Position numbers and translations under genes: made by a program. A stretch of DNA of 64,000 nt from Pelargonium x hortorum (Eukaryota > Streptophyta > Magnoliopsida > Geraniales > Geraniaceae), in NCBI GenBank assembly GCA_036897525.1, contig JAYMTJ010000044.1, forward strand, positions 23,751 through 87,750, given 5' to 3'. Numbering within the stretch: the stretch's first letter is position 1; the number at the start of each line of letters is the position of its first letter. Of the stretch, positions 24,944 through 36,055 are shown piece after piece. The notes beneath the pieces were generated by a model, which was not told the DNA's origin, did no database searches, and saw only the letters and a program-made list of their open reading frames with translations.

Positions 24944-27212
24944 TATCGTAGTTAGAGACTCTTTGTATATGATATATGAATCCTAACAGAAATGACTCGG
25001 AAAGGGAATCTTAAGAATAAACTAGAGGGCACTGCTTCTACTTGATTTGGAACGCTCAGTTATAGGGACCTTTTCTCGAATTGTTTACGAAATCTTTAAA
25101 TGGCGTGGTCTAGATTTACTATTGCTTTACTGCTCAACTCTTTCTTAATTAAGTACCCCGCTCTAGAATGAGAAAATACTAGCTCGAGGCACAAAATCTC
25201 AGGATTCTAAGGGTAAAAATAGGTCAAGTTGTGTATTCAATGGGAAAAAAAGAGAACGCTAAAGTTATCATTTTTTTTTGTAAAGGTAATAGAATTCTAT
25301 TATAAGGAACTGGAAAGCCCCTGAGTAAGTACCCTAAAAGCACCTTTTTTCAGGAAATTTTAGAAAAACTGAATGAAACACTGACAAATATTCGCTTAAA
25401 TTCTCTGTTGCAAAGTCCGGTAAATCTAGAGCCTACATATAAATATTTTAGCTTAAAGGATACCCTTTTTTCTTAAAAAGAATGGGATTAAAGAGTGGAG
25501 GGGTTGAAGTAGGAGAGACTGCAATCGAAATTGCATTCTATCTAGAGTCCATTTAGAGCAACCTCTTTCACTTATAAAAAAAGCAGTATCTTTCTAGACA
25601 CAAGAATTGTTTATTTAGTTGACGAATAGACCTATATGAAATATGCCCTAGTGTAGAAGTCTTCCTAATAAAAAGCCACTCAAAGCAACCCTGTTGTTTT
25701 TTGTAGTCCTTAACACGGATTTCTAGCTTTTAATACTCTTAATGGATCTAGATTAGTATCCGTATAGTTGCAGCTTTATGCCTAATTAAATAAAGGTGCT
25801 CCTTCCTCAGTTACTGGCGTTGTAAACAACTCTTAGAACTTAGTCACTACGTCATAGTGAAAGCCAAATTGTACCACTTTCTGAAAATACTCAGAGAAGC
25901 ACAGTTCCTGTCTTGAGCTAAGCAAGGTGATATAGGTACAGAATTAGATTAGCGAACTTAAGGGCGGATATAATAGGGGTTTTGAAGCCCGTAGCTCGGT
26001 GTCTTGGACTAAATTATTTGACTCTCAACACGTATATAGTTGCCTGTTATTTAACCCCCATTTAGCAAATTTTGAATTTCTTTCTCTTAGAATATGCATT
26101 TTGGAGTGCTACAGCATTTTCCTTTATACCAGACCTGCCTCTCTTCATCGTCAACGGGCTCTAAAAGAAAGTTTAAGCAACCACAAAGCTTGACACCCGC
26201 ACGATAAGTCTCTTAAATTAAGAGTTTGGCAGTTAAAATTGAAAATATATATCGAATGGAGTTCCTATGTAATCTATTCGACTCTAAATCTGGTATACAG
26301 TAAAGTTAACAAACATAATGAAAATGAAAAAGGAAGCTGGAATTCTCTTTTTTAGGGTTTTTAGGGTATAGTAGAATATGTTTTTTACCTAGTTTGCTAC
26401 ACTAAAACTCAATTCTTCTTCTCTTCTATTGTATTGCTAAGCAGTAGTTAGAAAAAGAAATCGAATGTGTTCCTCCAAATTAGGTAGGGGATTTCTACTC
26501 TATAGATAGCAGATTCACTAAACGAGAGTAGGTTTCTAGCTTAAGTATAGCATTTCTTGAATGTCTTTAGCTACCTATTTAGTTAGTCTCTCTTGAATCT
26601 ATAGGACTTTGTCGGCTCTCCTACTTATACTTACAAGGAATGAATGATCTACCCTTTTCACACAGATCCAGTAAGATCGAATAATATGGGAGATCAAAAA
26701 ATGACTTGTTGCTAGTCAGAGTACTCGTTAATTGACGAAATGAATGGAAGCCCTCTTTTTAGTGATCTCCGCTGTATTGATAAGAGCTGTCTAGGACCTT
26801 CTGAGAAGCCTGCACGAGTTGCTTTATTTCAAATAAACTTTGTATTACTAATTCTTGATCCATCTTAATTAAAAAGGCCTGTTAGAGTATCCTTTTTCGT
26901 AGTAAAGTGCCCCCTAGAGATAGTATAAAGTTCTCAAGGTCCCTCCAGTGTTTAATACAATACCCAAGCTTATACACGGATCTATTTCTTTTCCTATTAC
27001 GAAATAAACATTAGTTTTTAGAGATTGTACTTGCCAATTCTTTTTTGGTAGTAATTATCCTCCTACTTTTCAGGAGTATTCTTGGGTTAATGTCCCCTAT
27101 TTCTACTTTTTCTAGAAGGGCTTAAACTATTCTTGATTACTCTATATGATATGAAGAGTTTGGCAAGGATGGGTCTAAACAGACTTTCAACATCTTGAGC
27201 TGGAAAACTTGA

Positions 27213-28000
27213 AACCAAGGCAAATCCCCTATTGTACATGGGCTCCTATCTAACATGGGTCTCGAACAGAGGCAAATACCTATAGAAACCCGTAAAAAAC
27301 TTCATAAAGAATTAATCCAAATCCTGCGGAAACCTAATAATAACATAACAATCTCGGAATTCTTCACCACAATGCCTAACAATTTACCTCAGTATTTGTA
27401 TAAAAAAAATGCGGAATTTCCTCTATTAAATGAAATATTGACTGACCTCTTATAGAAAGTTCAACTTTAGGGATACTGGACTCTGACTGGAAAGCACTTA
27501 TGAAGACTAATATCCCATCGACTTAAATAGAATATCCTAACTGCCGAAATACGAATCCCACCGACTAACCCTCACTCGATAAAAGACTGAGAAATATATA
27601 GTACCAGGAACAACATCAAAAGAGCACTTCAACTTTAACTTGACTTCATACAAATCATTAAAATCCCTATCTCAAATACCTGGGAAATCTCTCCTGGACT
27701 GAGGTAAATCCTATGGAACACAAGCACATAATACCCCTTCAAATCAAAGCAAAGACCTCCTCTCGAACATGGGTTAAACTCTACTGGGCAAAATCCTTAT
27801 TTAGAGAACCAATCCCAACTACTTTAAGTCTTAAATTCTCTATAACTCCTTACCAAAAAGGATTTCAGACAGACTAGACTGGAGCTGCTACATACATGAC
27901 ACAGGCTATACAATACCTCTTGCTCTTGAACATAAGGAACTGCCTATCAGGCAAGTCCTCATTCTGCACAATCCCTAAAGCCCACTAATAGCTCTAGAAA
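27213..28000 (+). other. A/C-rich, G-poor island with stop-poor frames
   Basis: The plus strand changes abruptly from T/A-rich spacer to A/C-rich, G-poor sequence. All three plus frames contain long stop-free runs with plausible amino-acid mixes. One frame is open from about 27630 to 27875, including MEHKHIIPLQIKAKTSS. Another reads LDWSCYIHDTGYTIPLALEH near 27.87-27.93 kb. Because several frames look good at once, the effect may be composition alone. No product is recognised. The likely reading is an insertion of different origin from its flanks, now decayed. Confidence 0.4.
27255..27455 (+). CDS. Hypothetical 66-codon ORF at the head of the 27-28 kb island
   Basis: An ATG frame of 66 codons; the frame is open upstream to a TGA at about 27210. 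The product would be soluble and charged, with an amphipathic helix-like segment rich in Lys, Leu and Ile (TRKKLHKELIQILRK, residues 12-26), then a Phe/Pro/Asn-rich middle and the acidic end NEILTDLL. It looks more protein-like than most frames here, but I recognise no family. The same frame continues beyond its TAG with many stops. It may be the surviving 5' part of a decayed gene, or chance in a stop-poor island. Confidence 0.2.
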   Translation: MGLEQRQIPIETRKKLHKELIQILRKPNNNITISEFFTTMPNNLPQYLYKKNAEFPLLNEILTDLL

Positions 28001-28400
28001 TCTCTATCGACCACGAGCCCATCAATACCTAGAAATCCTTCTTTCACCTTCGATAACCATTGGCCAGCTAAGATAGGACATGTCATTTCAGAGGGCTGTG
28101 TCATTCCTGTAAGTTCCTAAACTTCTTAGATTAATTGACCAGCGAGTGTGTTCTCCTTAGATTCCCTGGATTGCTAGAGATGGTTCAGCTGACAGGATAG
28201 AATGACTTGCTAAGTTGAGTTCTGAATGTTCTATTGTGTGGTTAGAGAAGGAATCCCTAAGAAGGACAGGTACTTATTCGTTACTGTTCGACTGATAAGG
28301 GGATTGACTCATTATTACTTTCGATAGCTAAGAGGGATTCAAGTTTCGGGTTGATATTGATATAAGGTAGGCTATCCAGTTCAAGAGTTTATAGGTTATA
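28001..28400 (+). repeat. Module-bearing island sharing segments with 32.6, 35.9 and 50.1 kb
   Basis: This stretch contains several short segments that recur elsewhere, diverged. CTTTCACCTTCGATAACCAT (28041-28060) resembles 32647-32660. TCATTTCAGAGGGCTG (28083-28098) matches 15 of 16 bases at 32595-32610. TAGGACATGTC (28074-28084), CTGTGTCATTCCTGT (28096-28110) and CTTAGATTA (28125-28133) recur at 50202, 50161 and 50176. TTCAGCTGACAGG (28184-28196) recurs exactly at 35952-35964 and, inverted and one base shorter, at 50077-50088. The order of modules differs between copies. Coding-like frames with stops are present, for example SADRIE, stop, LAKLSSECSIVWLEKE. The ancestral element is unknown. 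Confidence 0.55.
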
Positions 28401-31400
28401 AGTAGACTATCAAGAAAAGAGGTCTTTTAGGAAAGACAAGAGAGGGAATTCCTTTATAAGTTTTGTTAGAAAAACAAAGATCCTGGATTTTTTTGATCCA
28501 ATAGAAAAATTTGACTTATAACTTTTCTTAAAATTACAGCTCTAAAAAGTTTTGCTAAGGAATACAACATTTTAGTTCAGTACGCGACAAAACAAAATAA
28601 TTTGCTCTGCGAGATTTTATATACTTTCCCTTAACTTTCTATACAACAGTATAGTATATATACTAACGCTTTTTTAGAGTGGATGTTTATGATGCTGCTC
28701 TTGTGTACATTTCCTTATTATGGAAGCCTATAAATAAAATAAAGTAAATAGCCAGTTTAAATGAAATGTGGGAATTCCCTTTTTCTAAAGCTTCTAATCT
28801 ACTTCCATTTTGATTTAAAGAGACAGTGCTTTGATATTATCCTTTATTACTGAATGAATCTTTGAAGGAAAGGACCTGCTAATTGCAACTAACTTGAATC
28901 CTAAAATCCCTTATTATGGGGTACCCCATAAGGGTTTAATTCAATATTTATTTTGAGCACTCTTTTCCCAGTCCCAGTACCTTTTCAAAATTCTTTTTGA
29001 TTATTTAAGAAACTCTGCTCGAAAGTCTCCCAATTCGGGAATACCCCGTGGATTAGAGTTCCCGTTATTTAGGATACTCTACAGCCCTGCACTTAAGCAT
29101 ATCCTTCCGTTAATATAACTTAGACTTAATAAAAACTAATATCTCCAATTATAATAAGCTCCTGCTTAATAGCAAATATTTTTTATAAAAGTTCGACAGA
29201 ACATAAAACCGCACAACTGCAAGTATCAGATACTATAAAAGGAAACAGCTAAGTACGCCTTTGTTTGATAGAAACCCTAAGTTTGCGGATGTATTTGTAG
29301 GAGCAGGTTGAGGGAGGTTTAGCGCTAATTCAGTAACTAAAACCTTTTGCTTTTTTCAATAAATGACTGAAGTCAACAGTACCCTGGTTTCTACTTTGGT
29401 AACTTTCCCTAAAAAAGGAAAAAAACTATTTAGATAACAGGCCTGAGTAAGACAATTCTGTTTCATAGCTCTCGTGGGGTACGCTCTGCATGAAATGGTA
29501 GGGCCTCCCTATTACACAAAAGGGCTTAATTCTAATTTCTTTTTTAACCAGAATCATATTAGACTTGCTCTAGCCAGCACCCTTTAGTTGTTGCTACTTA
29601 CCTCAGCTATGTAATAGCGAACCCGCAGTTACCAGATACTATGCTTTTGCGTGGACTTTAACATGCTTAAGACTTTTTTTCTTACTTACTAGAGTTTCTT
29701 TCTAGACTCTTCCTTTACTCTTTAGTTTAGAAGCATAGAGGTGGAATAAAAGCGTAAAGGAAATTGCCTTAGAGTAGGTTTTGTTATTGTTCTAAATGGA
29801 TTTATAGATTTGTTGTCCTTAGTTTTTTATTGATTGAAAGTCTTTCATATGTAAAAATATTCCTGAACTTAACTATTAGCTATTAAATATTGAGGAAGAG
29901 GTAAGGCGTTGTTTGTTCCTCTGGTTCCCCCGATTTTCAGTTAAAGCTGCTAATTAGTAAAGTAAGAAATTCTTATAAGTTTTCCGGAGGTCCACTATTG
30001 CTATTTGGGAGCAAGCCTAGTAAGGAGTCTATAAAATGGAAAGGTAGTCAGTCTATTTGATTAGTAGAATTCTATAACTATAACAAAGGAAATCTTGACT
30101 TTTGCAGCGAGATAAAAGAAAAAAAGAAAGCTAAGGCTAAGCTAGGAATCCGGTATCCTATTTCGGATTAAAGTATAAAAGAACTGAACTCTAAAGATAA
30201 AGTCATTTTTTTTTAGTAAAGACCAAGCCCAGGGATAAGCTGCCCTGTTGTTGCCCAGTTTTCTAGTAGTTAGCAAGAATAAAGCGAATAATATATATAG
30301 TAAATATATAAAAGAGGTTAGGTCTCTATGTATTGCTTACATATTCTGGTAGTCCTAATTTCGAATAAATATAGAAAATGTAACTTCTGTACTTTATTAA
30401 TTAAATTAGGAGAGTGGTCCGGTGTTTCTATTAAATAGAGTTTTTGTGCTATATCTTATATCGCTTTCAAGAGGAATTTCAGGCTAGCCAGTTTCTCTAG
30501 AATTTAGGGGTTTCTTACTTAAAAAGTAAAGCGGGGCTCTAGAACGTCTTAAATCGAACGGATAAAATAAATAGGAAAGTAATAAAAAGGCCCTGGCTAG
30601 GGTACATAAACTAACGGTAAAGTAAAGATTTTATAATAACCAGGAACCCTTTTGAATTGATATGCATTCTTTATTTCTCAGCCTTTTCTAGGTATTTACT
30701 ATAAGTGTCGTAAGCCCCCTCTTACGAGAAAGACCTCTTCAAAATGAATACAAAATTGACAAAATGACTCAAATTAGAAAATGAACAAAATAATCAAGAA
30801 ATAAGAGTCAAAGTCCCGCTTTCAGAAGAATTCTTATTTGTATTGTATTATAAAAAAAAAAGTGTCTGAGCCTTGGTAAATTTAAGAAATGGAGGAATCG
30901 CAAAAGGGCGTACAGAGGATTTAACAGGAAGTCTTTTACGTAAAAAATTCGTAATTTAAAAATTTTGTTATTTTTCCTTTAATTGAAATTAATTGCAGGG
31001 AATCGCCGGTACTTCTTAGTAAATAAAAGCACATTCGTCAGGAAAATGTTCAGTTATGGCTGGGTATTTGAAATGTTAAAAAAAACCTAAATAATTTGTG
31101 ATTGGAGCTTGGGCGTACTTTTTTTAACTGCAGTGCGGAACTCCTAGAATTAAGAAATTTGGTTGGAATCTCGTTAGAGCGGTAAGTCTTGGTTAACAAC
31201 TAGATAGGTTCACTCGCATATTTAATTAAATAAAGTGTCCCGTGTTTTTTTGTACCTTTTGCAATTTGGTGAAGTGCAAATAAATAATTTTAGGCTCTAA
31301 TAGCTTAAGAAAATACTGAGAAAAAGCTCCGTACAAAGTAGTGTGTTAACTCCTAATTATTGGGTAGGATTTTATTCTGGCAGTAGTGCTGTTTATTACA

Positions 31401-32000
31401 GAGAAGGCTTATGCAAGAATTACTCGGTGTTTTTTTGGATACTTTAACGAAGCTCGGAGCTAGCCTTAGCACATGTGTTTTCAAGCCTTATTCTCTTATT
31501 CTATTGCTATATGTAGGGGTGGTGGTGACCTAAATTAAAGGGCTCTTATCCTCTATAAATTGAGTTCTCTATTTTATTAGTACATATAGATAACCTTAGT
31601 GTGCTTGAGCACCTTCATAAAATAAAGCGTAAAACTAGTGTTATTCTTTTGTTTGGTATTTTATGATATCGGTAGTCAACTTTAGCTCCGGCAGCCCTAA
31701 GTTTTTTCCACGGGGCCCTCCTTTATTTAATAAAAAAAAGTAACAGGACACAATCTTTGCAGTATACTTGTAATATATGTAAAGAATTTTTTTAAATAAA
31801 TTAATAATTAAGAAATTAAAGAGAGCCGCACAAGCTAAGGAATTCCTATTATCTTAAGCTCCTACTCAGAATATTAATACTTGTATACAGAATCCATTAT
31901 CTAAAAGCAAGGGTTATGTTTTCATTAATAAAATACCCCATTTAGTGACTCCTCTAAACAAAAGAAAAGAAGTAGCTCAAAGCTCCCCATATTCCTTAAA
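28401..32000. other. Intergenic tract, no gene recognised
   Basis: A/T-rich spacer with chance-length frames only. The notable structure is the strong palindrome at 28914-28931. Confidence 0.6.
28914..28931. repeat. 18-bp perfect palindrome
   Basis: TTATGGGGTACCCCATAA is its own reverse complement. Outside it CCCTTA on the left and GGG on the right extend the pairing with a short offset (28908-28934). It is the longest perfect palindrome I noticed. No gene adjoins it. Confidence 0.8.
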
Positions 32001-32009
32001 AGTACCTAG

Positions 32010-33130
32010 GTTAGTTAGATTGGTTGGTTAGTACATTGAATTTGTGTACCGGTTCAGGAAGTTGGTACAGAAAGGAAAAAAGAAAGGGTGATGTGGACAA
32101 GTTTGTAAATGAAGAAGTTTTCCTTGGGAAAGCAATAGTAACTCTCGCTATACCATCATCATAGGCAAAGAAGGACATTCAAGAGTCTGTATGTGTCATT
32201 TCGTAATGTGAACTTCTTAGAATTGGATTAGAGTAGAACAGGATTTAGAAAGGTTCTAATCAACTAGTAAACTTCCTTGCTTTGACTTTGAGGGAAAGGA
32301 ACTGCTTCTGCTTTACAAATAAATACAGAAGAATGTGAAATCAATTCATTCTATCTTGACTTGAAGGAATAAGGTAGCTATAAAAGTTATTGAATTCCTG
32401 AACTTAAGGTGCAGCTCTCTTAGTTGTACTCTGAATCATGGCTATCTTCTTCTATATAGTAGAAAAGCTTTCAATTTCTTACTATTTCTCAGAGGGAATC
32501 AGTTAATAATCCCCGCAATGCCATCATAAACACAAGCAACTGCAAATAACAAGGACAGCTTCGTCAAGAGAGGATGACGAGTTGGCATTGCCTTTCATTT
32601 CAAAGGGCTGCTTTCACCTTCTTTGGCTATCGACATCGGTACAGGTCCTTCGACTACCATTGCTTTGGCCGCCTAGAAAAGCATTCACCTTCTTTCCATT
32701 ACATTAGCTTCAATTCATTAACTCCTCTAGCAACACCTGCGCTTAAATAGAACTAATACAAAGGTCATTAAACCAGGAATTTCTTATCTATCTTGAACAC
32801 CATTACTCACCAGCTATCCCTGAATACAAAATACTGGAATACATTTTATGTCTATCCGCTTAGATTAGAAGAAGCTTAGCTACAACAAATAGAAGAAGTT
32901 TCTGTCTAAAATCTAAAACTGCTTTAGCAACACCACACCAGCTTAATAGGACTAATACAAATTGTCAAGCTCTCTTCTTGCATTATCTACTTACATACTT
33001 GCCAATACAAAACACAGATTAGAAAGGAATTGGTTGGTACACTAAGAAAACTCAATTTATAGGTTTGGAATAATAAAATAAGTTTACAAAGCAATAGTTA
33101 CTCGTGCAATAGCATCATATAAGCGTTACC
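32010..33130. repeat. Module-rich island with internal diverged repeats
   Basis: Composition differs from the flanks. TAGCAACACC followed by AGAACTAATACAAA (32728-32762) is echoed about 200 bp later by TAGCAACACC followed by AGGACTAATACAAA (32925-32961), with similar downstream text containing ATACAAAAYAC, so a stretch of roughly 200 bp is present twice in diverged form. AAGCAATAGTAACTC near 32132 is echoed by AAGCAATAGTTACTC near 33093, each followed by a CATCAT-containing segment. Modules at 32595-32610 and 32647-32670 are shared with the 28.0 kb island in the opposite order. No protein family is recognised. Confidence 0.5.
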
Positions 33131-34120
33131 TGATCGTTAGAATCTTGGGTATTTCAAATTTTTCCTTTCTACCAGCCCTCTTAGGAAGGCATCTCTTTAA
33201 GAAAGGGGCTTCCGCACAAAATATTAAAATTTATGAGACTTTAGGCAGTGCTCCTTATTACTTTAAAGTCAGGAAGACTTTGTTGTATTGCAAGTAAGTT
33301 ATACATACTTAAACCAGAAATCCGTTCCTTTATTTCCCGGACTAGGACTAAAGCTTCCTTTTGGTATAAAGGTTTCTTTTGATACTGTGTGCTGTATGAG
33401 GTATTCAAACGGATTCCTTAGGATTGGGTGGGTAGTATCCGTAGAAATCTATTTATGTAGAATGCGTGGCAGTTTTTATCAAAGTATGTATACTTGACAA
33501 ACAAATACCTGTATACAATAGCGAATAGGGATAAAAGCAGTCTAATAAGCTAATAAGAAAGTACAAAACATTATTTATTCACAAGTCAAAGTTCAAATTG
33601 ACATCTTTAAAACTCAGTAATAAATAATAAGGATTTCTTCCACGGAGGATCCTTAGCATATAGCATATATCTTATATTATAAAGTAAAGGGAGAAAGCAG
33701 CGGGAAAAACTCACATAGCTTAGTTTGCTTTTCCTTATATTTAATATTTAGAAAGGCAATTCGCATGTTCGTCAAAGTCAAAAAAGAGAGCCTTTGTCTT
33801 ACTTTACACTTACTCACAAATACGAGATGTAGTAAAAAGCTTACAGATTCGGTTGTCTAGTTCTCTTTGCAGCAGCACAAACGGACTCATTAAGTATATT
33901 TATAGTATAAGTTTTCCCCAAGTTCGGGGTTGGACTCTTTATTATACCCATATCTCTTTAAAGAGCCCAGCTTAAATACATCTGAGGGCCCCTTTTCTTT
34001 TATAAAACTCTTTATTTCAAGAGAGATTAGGAGATTTTCTTTGGTTTGCTCTGGTAAATACGCTTCTATTTCTCAGCAAGTTTACTAACGTTTATAGACA
34101 ACCTACAAGAAATTCGGGGT
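33131..34120. other. Intergenic stretch, no gene recognised
   Basis: A/T-rich spacer. A 69-codon frame at 33288-33497 is of chance length and unrecognised. Confidence 0.55.
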
Positions 34121-34128
34121 AAAAAGAC

Positions 34129-34174
34129 CTAACACGAGGAGGGGTTCCTTATACTAGTATTAACCCCTCGTTAG
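34129..34174. repeat. Long imperfect hairpin
   Basis: CTAACACGAGGAGGGGTT (34129-34146) pairs with AACCCCTCGTTAG (34162-34174) with two small bulges, around a 15-nt loop that itself contains TACTAGTA. It sits just beside the lysine-rich relic frame that begins about 70 bp further on. Confidence 0.6.
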
Positions 34175-34241
34175 TTGAAACCTTGCAGTTTATTATGCAA
34201 AATACCTATAACTATTTTAGGTGATAGACCTATCTGAGTCT

Positions 34242-34397
34242 TCATCTTAGCTTTCTTAATCTCAAGGTTGCTAGACTCTGGATCTGTATCATAGCTTGTT
34301 TCTTAGGAGCTACTATACCTGTCTTATAAGCTGTACTCTTTACCCAATTACTAGCCGACAAAACTGACTTGCCAGAAAGAGCAAAACTACCCGTTTT
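34242..34397 (-). pseudogene. Relic reading frame, KSV...STAYK...KK family copy 1
   Basis: On the minus strand 51 codons are open between a TAA (34398-34400) and a TGA (34242-34244). The peptide reads KTGSFALSGKSVLSASNWVK, then STAYKTGIVAPKKQAM, then a QSLATLRLRKLR tail. It has no ATG near the start, so if real it is a fragment. The frame at 35.2-35.4 kb shares the ordered pieces KSV, STA-K-G and SLAT with it, and 63.86-64.0 kb has a similar VK-YTK-KK pattern. That is why I treat them as relics of one family. Function unknown; the product is basic. Confidence 0.35.
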
Positions 34398-35154
34398 TTA
34401 AAGTTTAATACTTGAAACCTATGCCCTCTCTCCCGAAAAACCTATAATCCTTTTAATTGAAACTTTTCTGGAATTGTTAGAACCTCTCAACCCTTGAAAT
34501 TCGGAACCGAGCTACTGAAATACCTTCTGAACACTTAGAAATAGCTCTAACCTAGAAATGTATTAGGGAATAGAGACTAACTGGCAGCCGAAATCTATAA
34601 GATCCACCAGTTGCTTAACCAGGCTATACCATCAACAACTTCTCTTTCTTCTCCCCGATTTGTGGCTTGTTAGGAGTTCTTACTTCTAATTATCTATTTG
34701 CTCTTTGTAGGAGATTCCTTTAGTTCTATATTACCCTGTGATTAAAACCTAATCGAATGCCTTAACCTAATTTGTTCTTGGCTTTTCTTAAAGGAGTTAA
34801 TTCGTAAGACCTTTCCTTGACTAATTCGGAAACGGTTAGAATACAGTACAGAAAAAAAATTCTCAGACTTTATCTTTTTCTACGTCTAAAGGGGCCTTGA
34901 ACTTCCCTTACATCGGATACTACTTCCTCCACGCTTTGACTTCAAATCTAAGAAAAGTACCTGTTTTCTTAAGAACTGTAACCTACATCTTCTTCACTCT
35001 TATGTTTACCTCTTAGAATTTCGTTTTATATACCTTACCCGGAAATATCAAAAAGGAAATACTAATTCAATAGAAAACTCCCCAAAAGCGTGTTATTATC
35101 TAAAACCCCTTTACTTTAGGAACTGGAAACTTCAAAAAAACACAGGAACAGAAA

Positions 35155-35400
35155 AGCCACCAACTTATTCTTCTTGACTTACTTCTTTTTGAGGAACCTT
35201 AGTCTTTTTTGCTACACTTATCGGCTATACCAGATTCTTTGTTGCTAGACTTTTAGGAGCTTTATTCTTCCTCAAGACTTACTTCTTCGTCATAACTTGC
35301 TCTTCATGCCATGCCTTTTATAGGAGTCTTTGACCTGCCTTGATAGCTGTACTTGTATTCCCTGATAGGAGTTGTACTGACTTAGTATCCTATTTAGTGA
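35155..35400 (-). pseudogene. Relic reading frame, family copy 2, with stops
   Basis: One minus-strand frame reads KSVQLLSGNTSTAIKAGQRL, a TAA, then KAWHEEQVMTKK, another TAA, then VLRKNKAPKSLATKNLV and further Lys-rich pieces. KSV, S-N, STA-K-G and SLAT line up in order with the frame at 34242-34397. At the DNA level GTTGCTAGACT (35241-35251), TTAGGAGCT (35253-35261), TCATAACTTG (35290-35299) and AGCTGTACT (35345-35353) all recur within 34267-34337, two of them in swapped order. GACTTACTTCTTCGTC (35276-35291) recurs exactly at 43836-43851. Broken by several stops, so not functional as read. Confidence 0.35.
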
Positions 35401-35589
35401 CTTAAGGATCCTGCTCTTAGCCCAGCTTTCCCAGCCCTTCCTAAAAAACACATATAGAACATGAAACCAAATACCCTATTGTTAAACCAAGCCTCACTTG
35501 TTGTTCAGAAAGGTTTGGATATTAATACCAATACCTGGAAAGTTAAGAAAAGCTACCGATTAAGAGAAAGAACTTCCTTGCTTAGATTA

Positions 35590-36055
35590 AGCTAGTGGGA
35601 TTTAGAGTTCGGCTGAAAGGATTTCTAGAATTTTCTTTGCCTGCTCATGAGAATGTTTCTAGAAAGAGTGTCTCTTAGTTTATAACAAGATAGCTTGCTT
35701 TTAAGGATTTCAAGTGCTTTGTGGTAATCAGTTTCCTGTAGAGTCTAAAGATAGATAGGTCTAAGGTACAGACTAAGAGTAAGGGCTCTAAAGCTTCCAA
35801 AGAAAGCAAAGGGTTAGAGTAGGTTCTGTATTAGACTTCCTTGATATACAAAGCCAAGAATAGATAAGTGTTTCAGAACTGGTGGATATTATGTTTCGAC
35901 TGCTTAGGAGGAATTCTAGATCGGCTGAAAGAGCTAGTAGTTATTACATGTTTCAGCTGACAGGGCAACGGGAAAGCAGATATTACTAACTAACTGGGGA
36001 ATCCTTAAAAAAACCCTGAAGAATCTAAGGGCTTTTGTTCCATTGCATGATTAAT
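35590..36055. repeat. Island with repeated CAGCTGACAG-like modules
   Basis: TTCGGCTGAAAGG (about 35606), TCGGCTGAAAGAG (about 35921) and TTCAGCTGACAGG (35952-35964) are variants of one 13-mer that also occurs at 28184 and, inverted, at 50077. The stretch of about 100 bp before 35960 is free of stops in all three plus frames. Peptides such as SADRATGKQILLTNWGILKK follow the module and loosely recall SADRIE at 28.2 kb. No family recognised. Confidence 0.45.

Larger units (their letters stand above)
21680..27200. other. Intergenic tract with T-arm-like fragments
   Basis: No gene recognised. Two further tRNA-like fragments lie here and are listed separately (23536-23563 and 24913-24943). The rest is A/T-rich spacer with chance-length frames. 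Confidence 0.55.

Noticed and set aside
28150-28330. Possible polymerase-like motif in the frame containing SADRIE
   Set aside because: The resemblance is to a few residues only, stops interrupt the frame, and no ordered set of catalytic motifs is visible.
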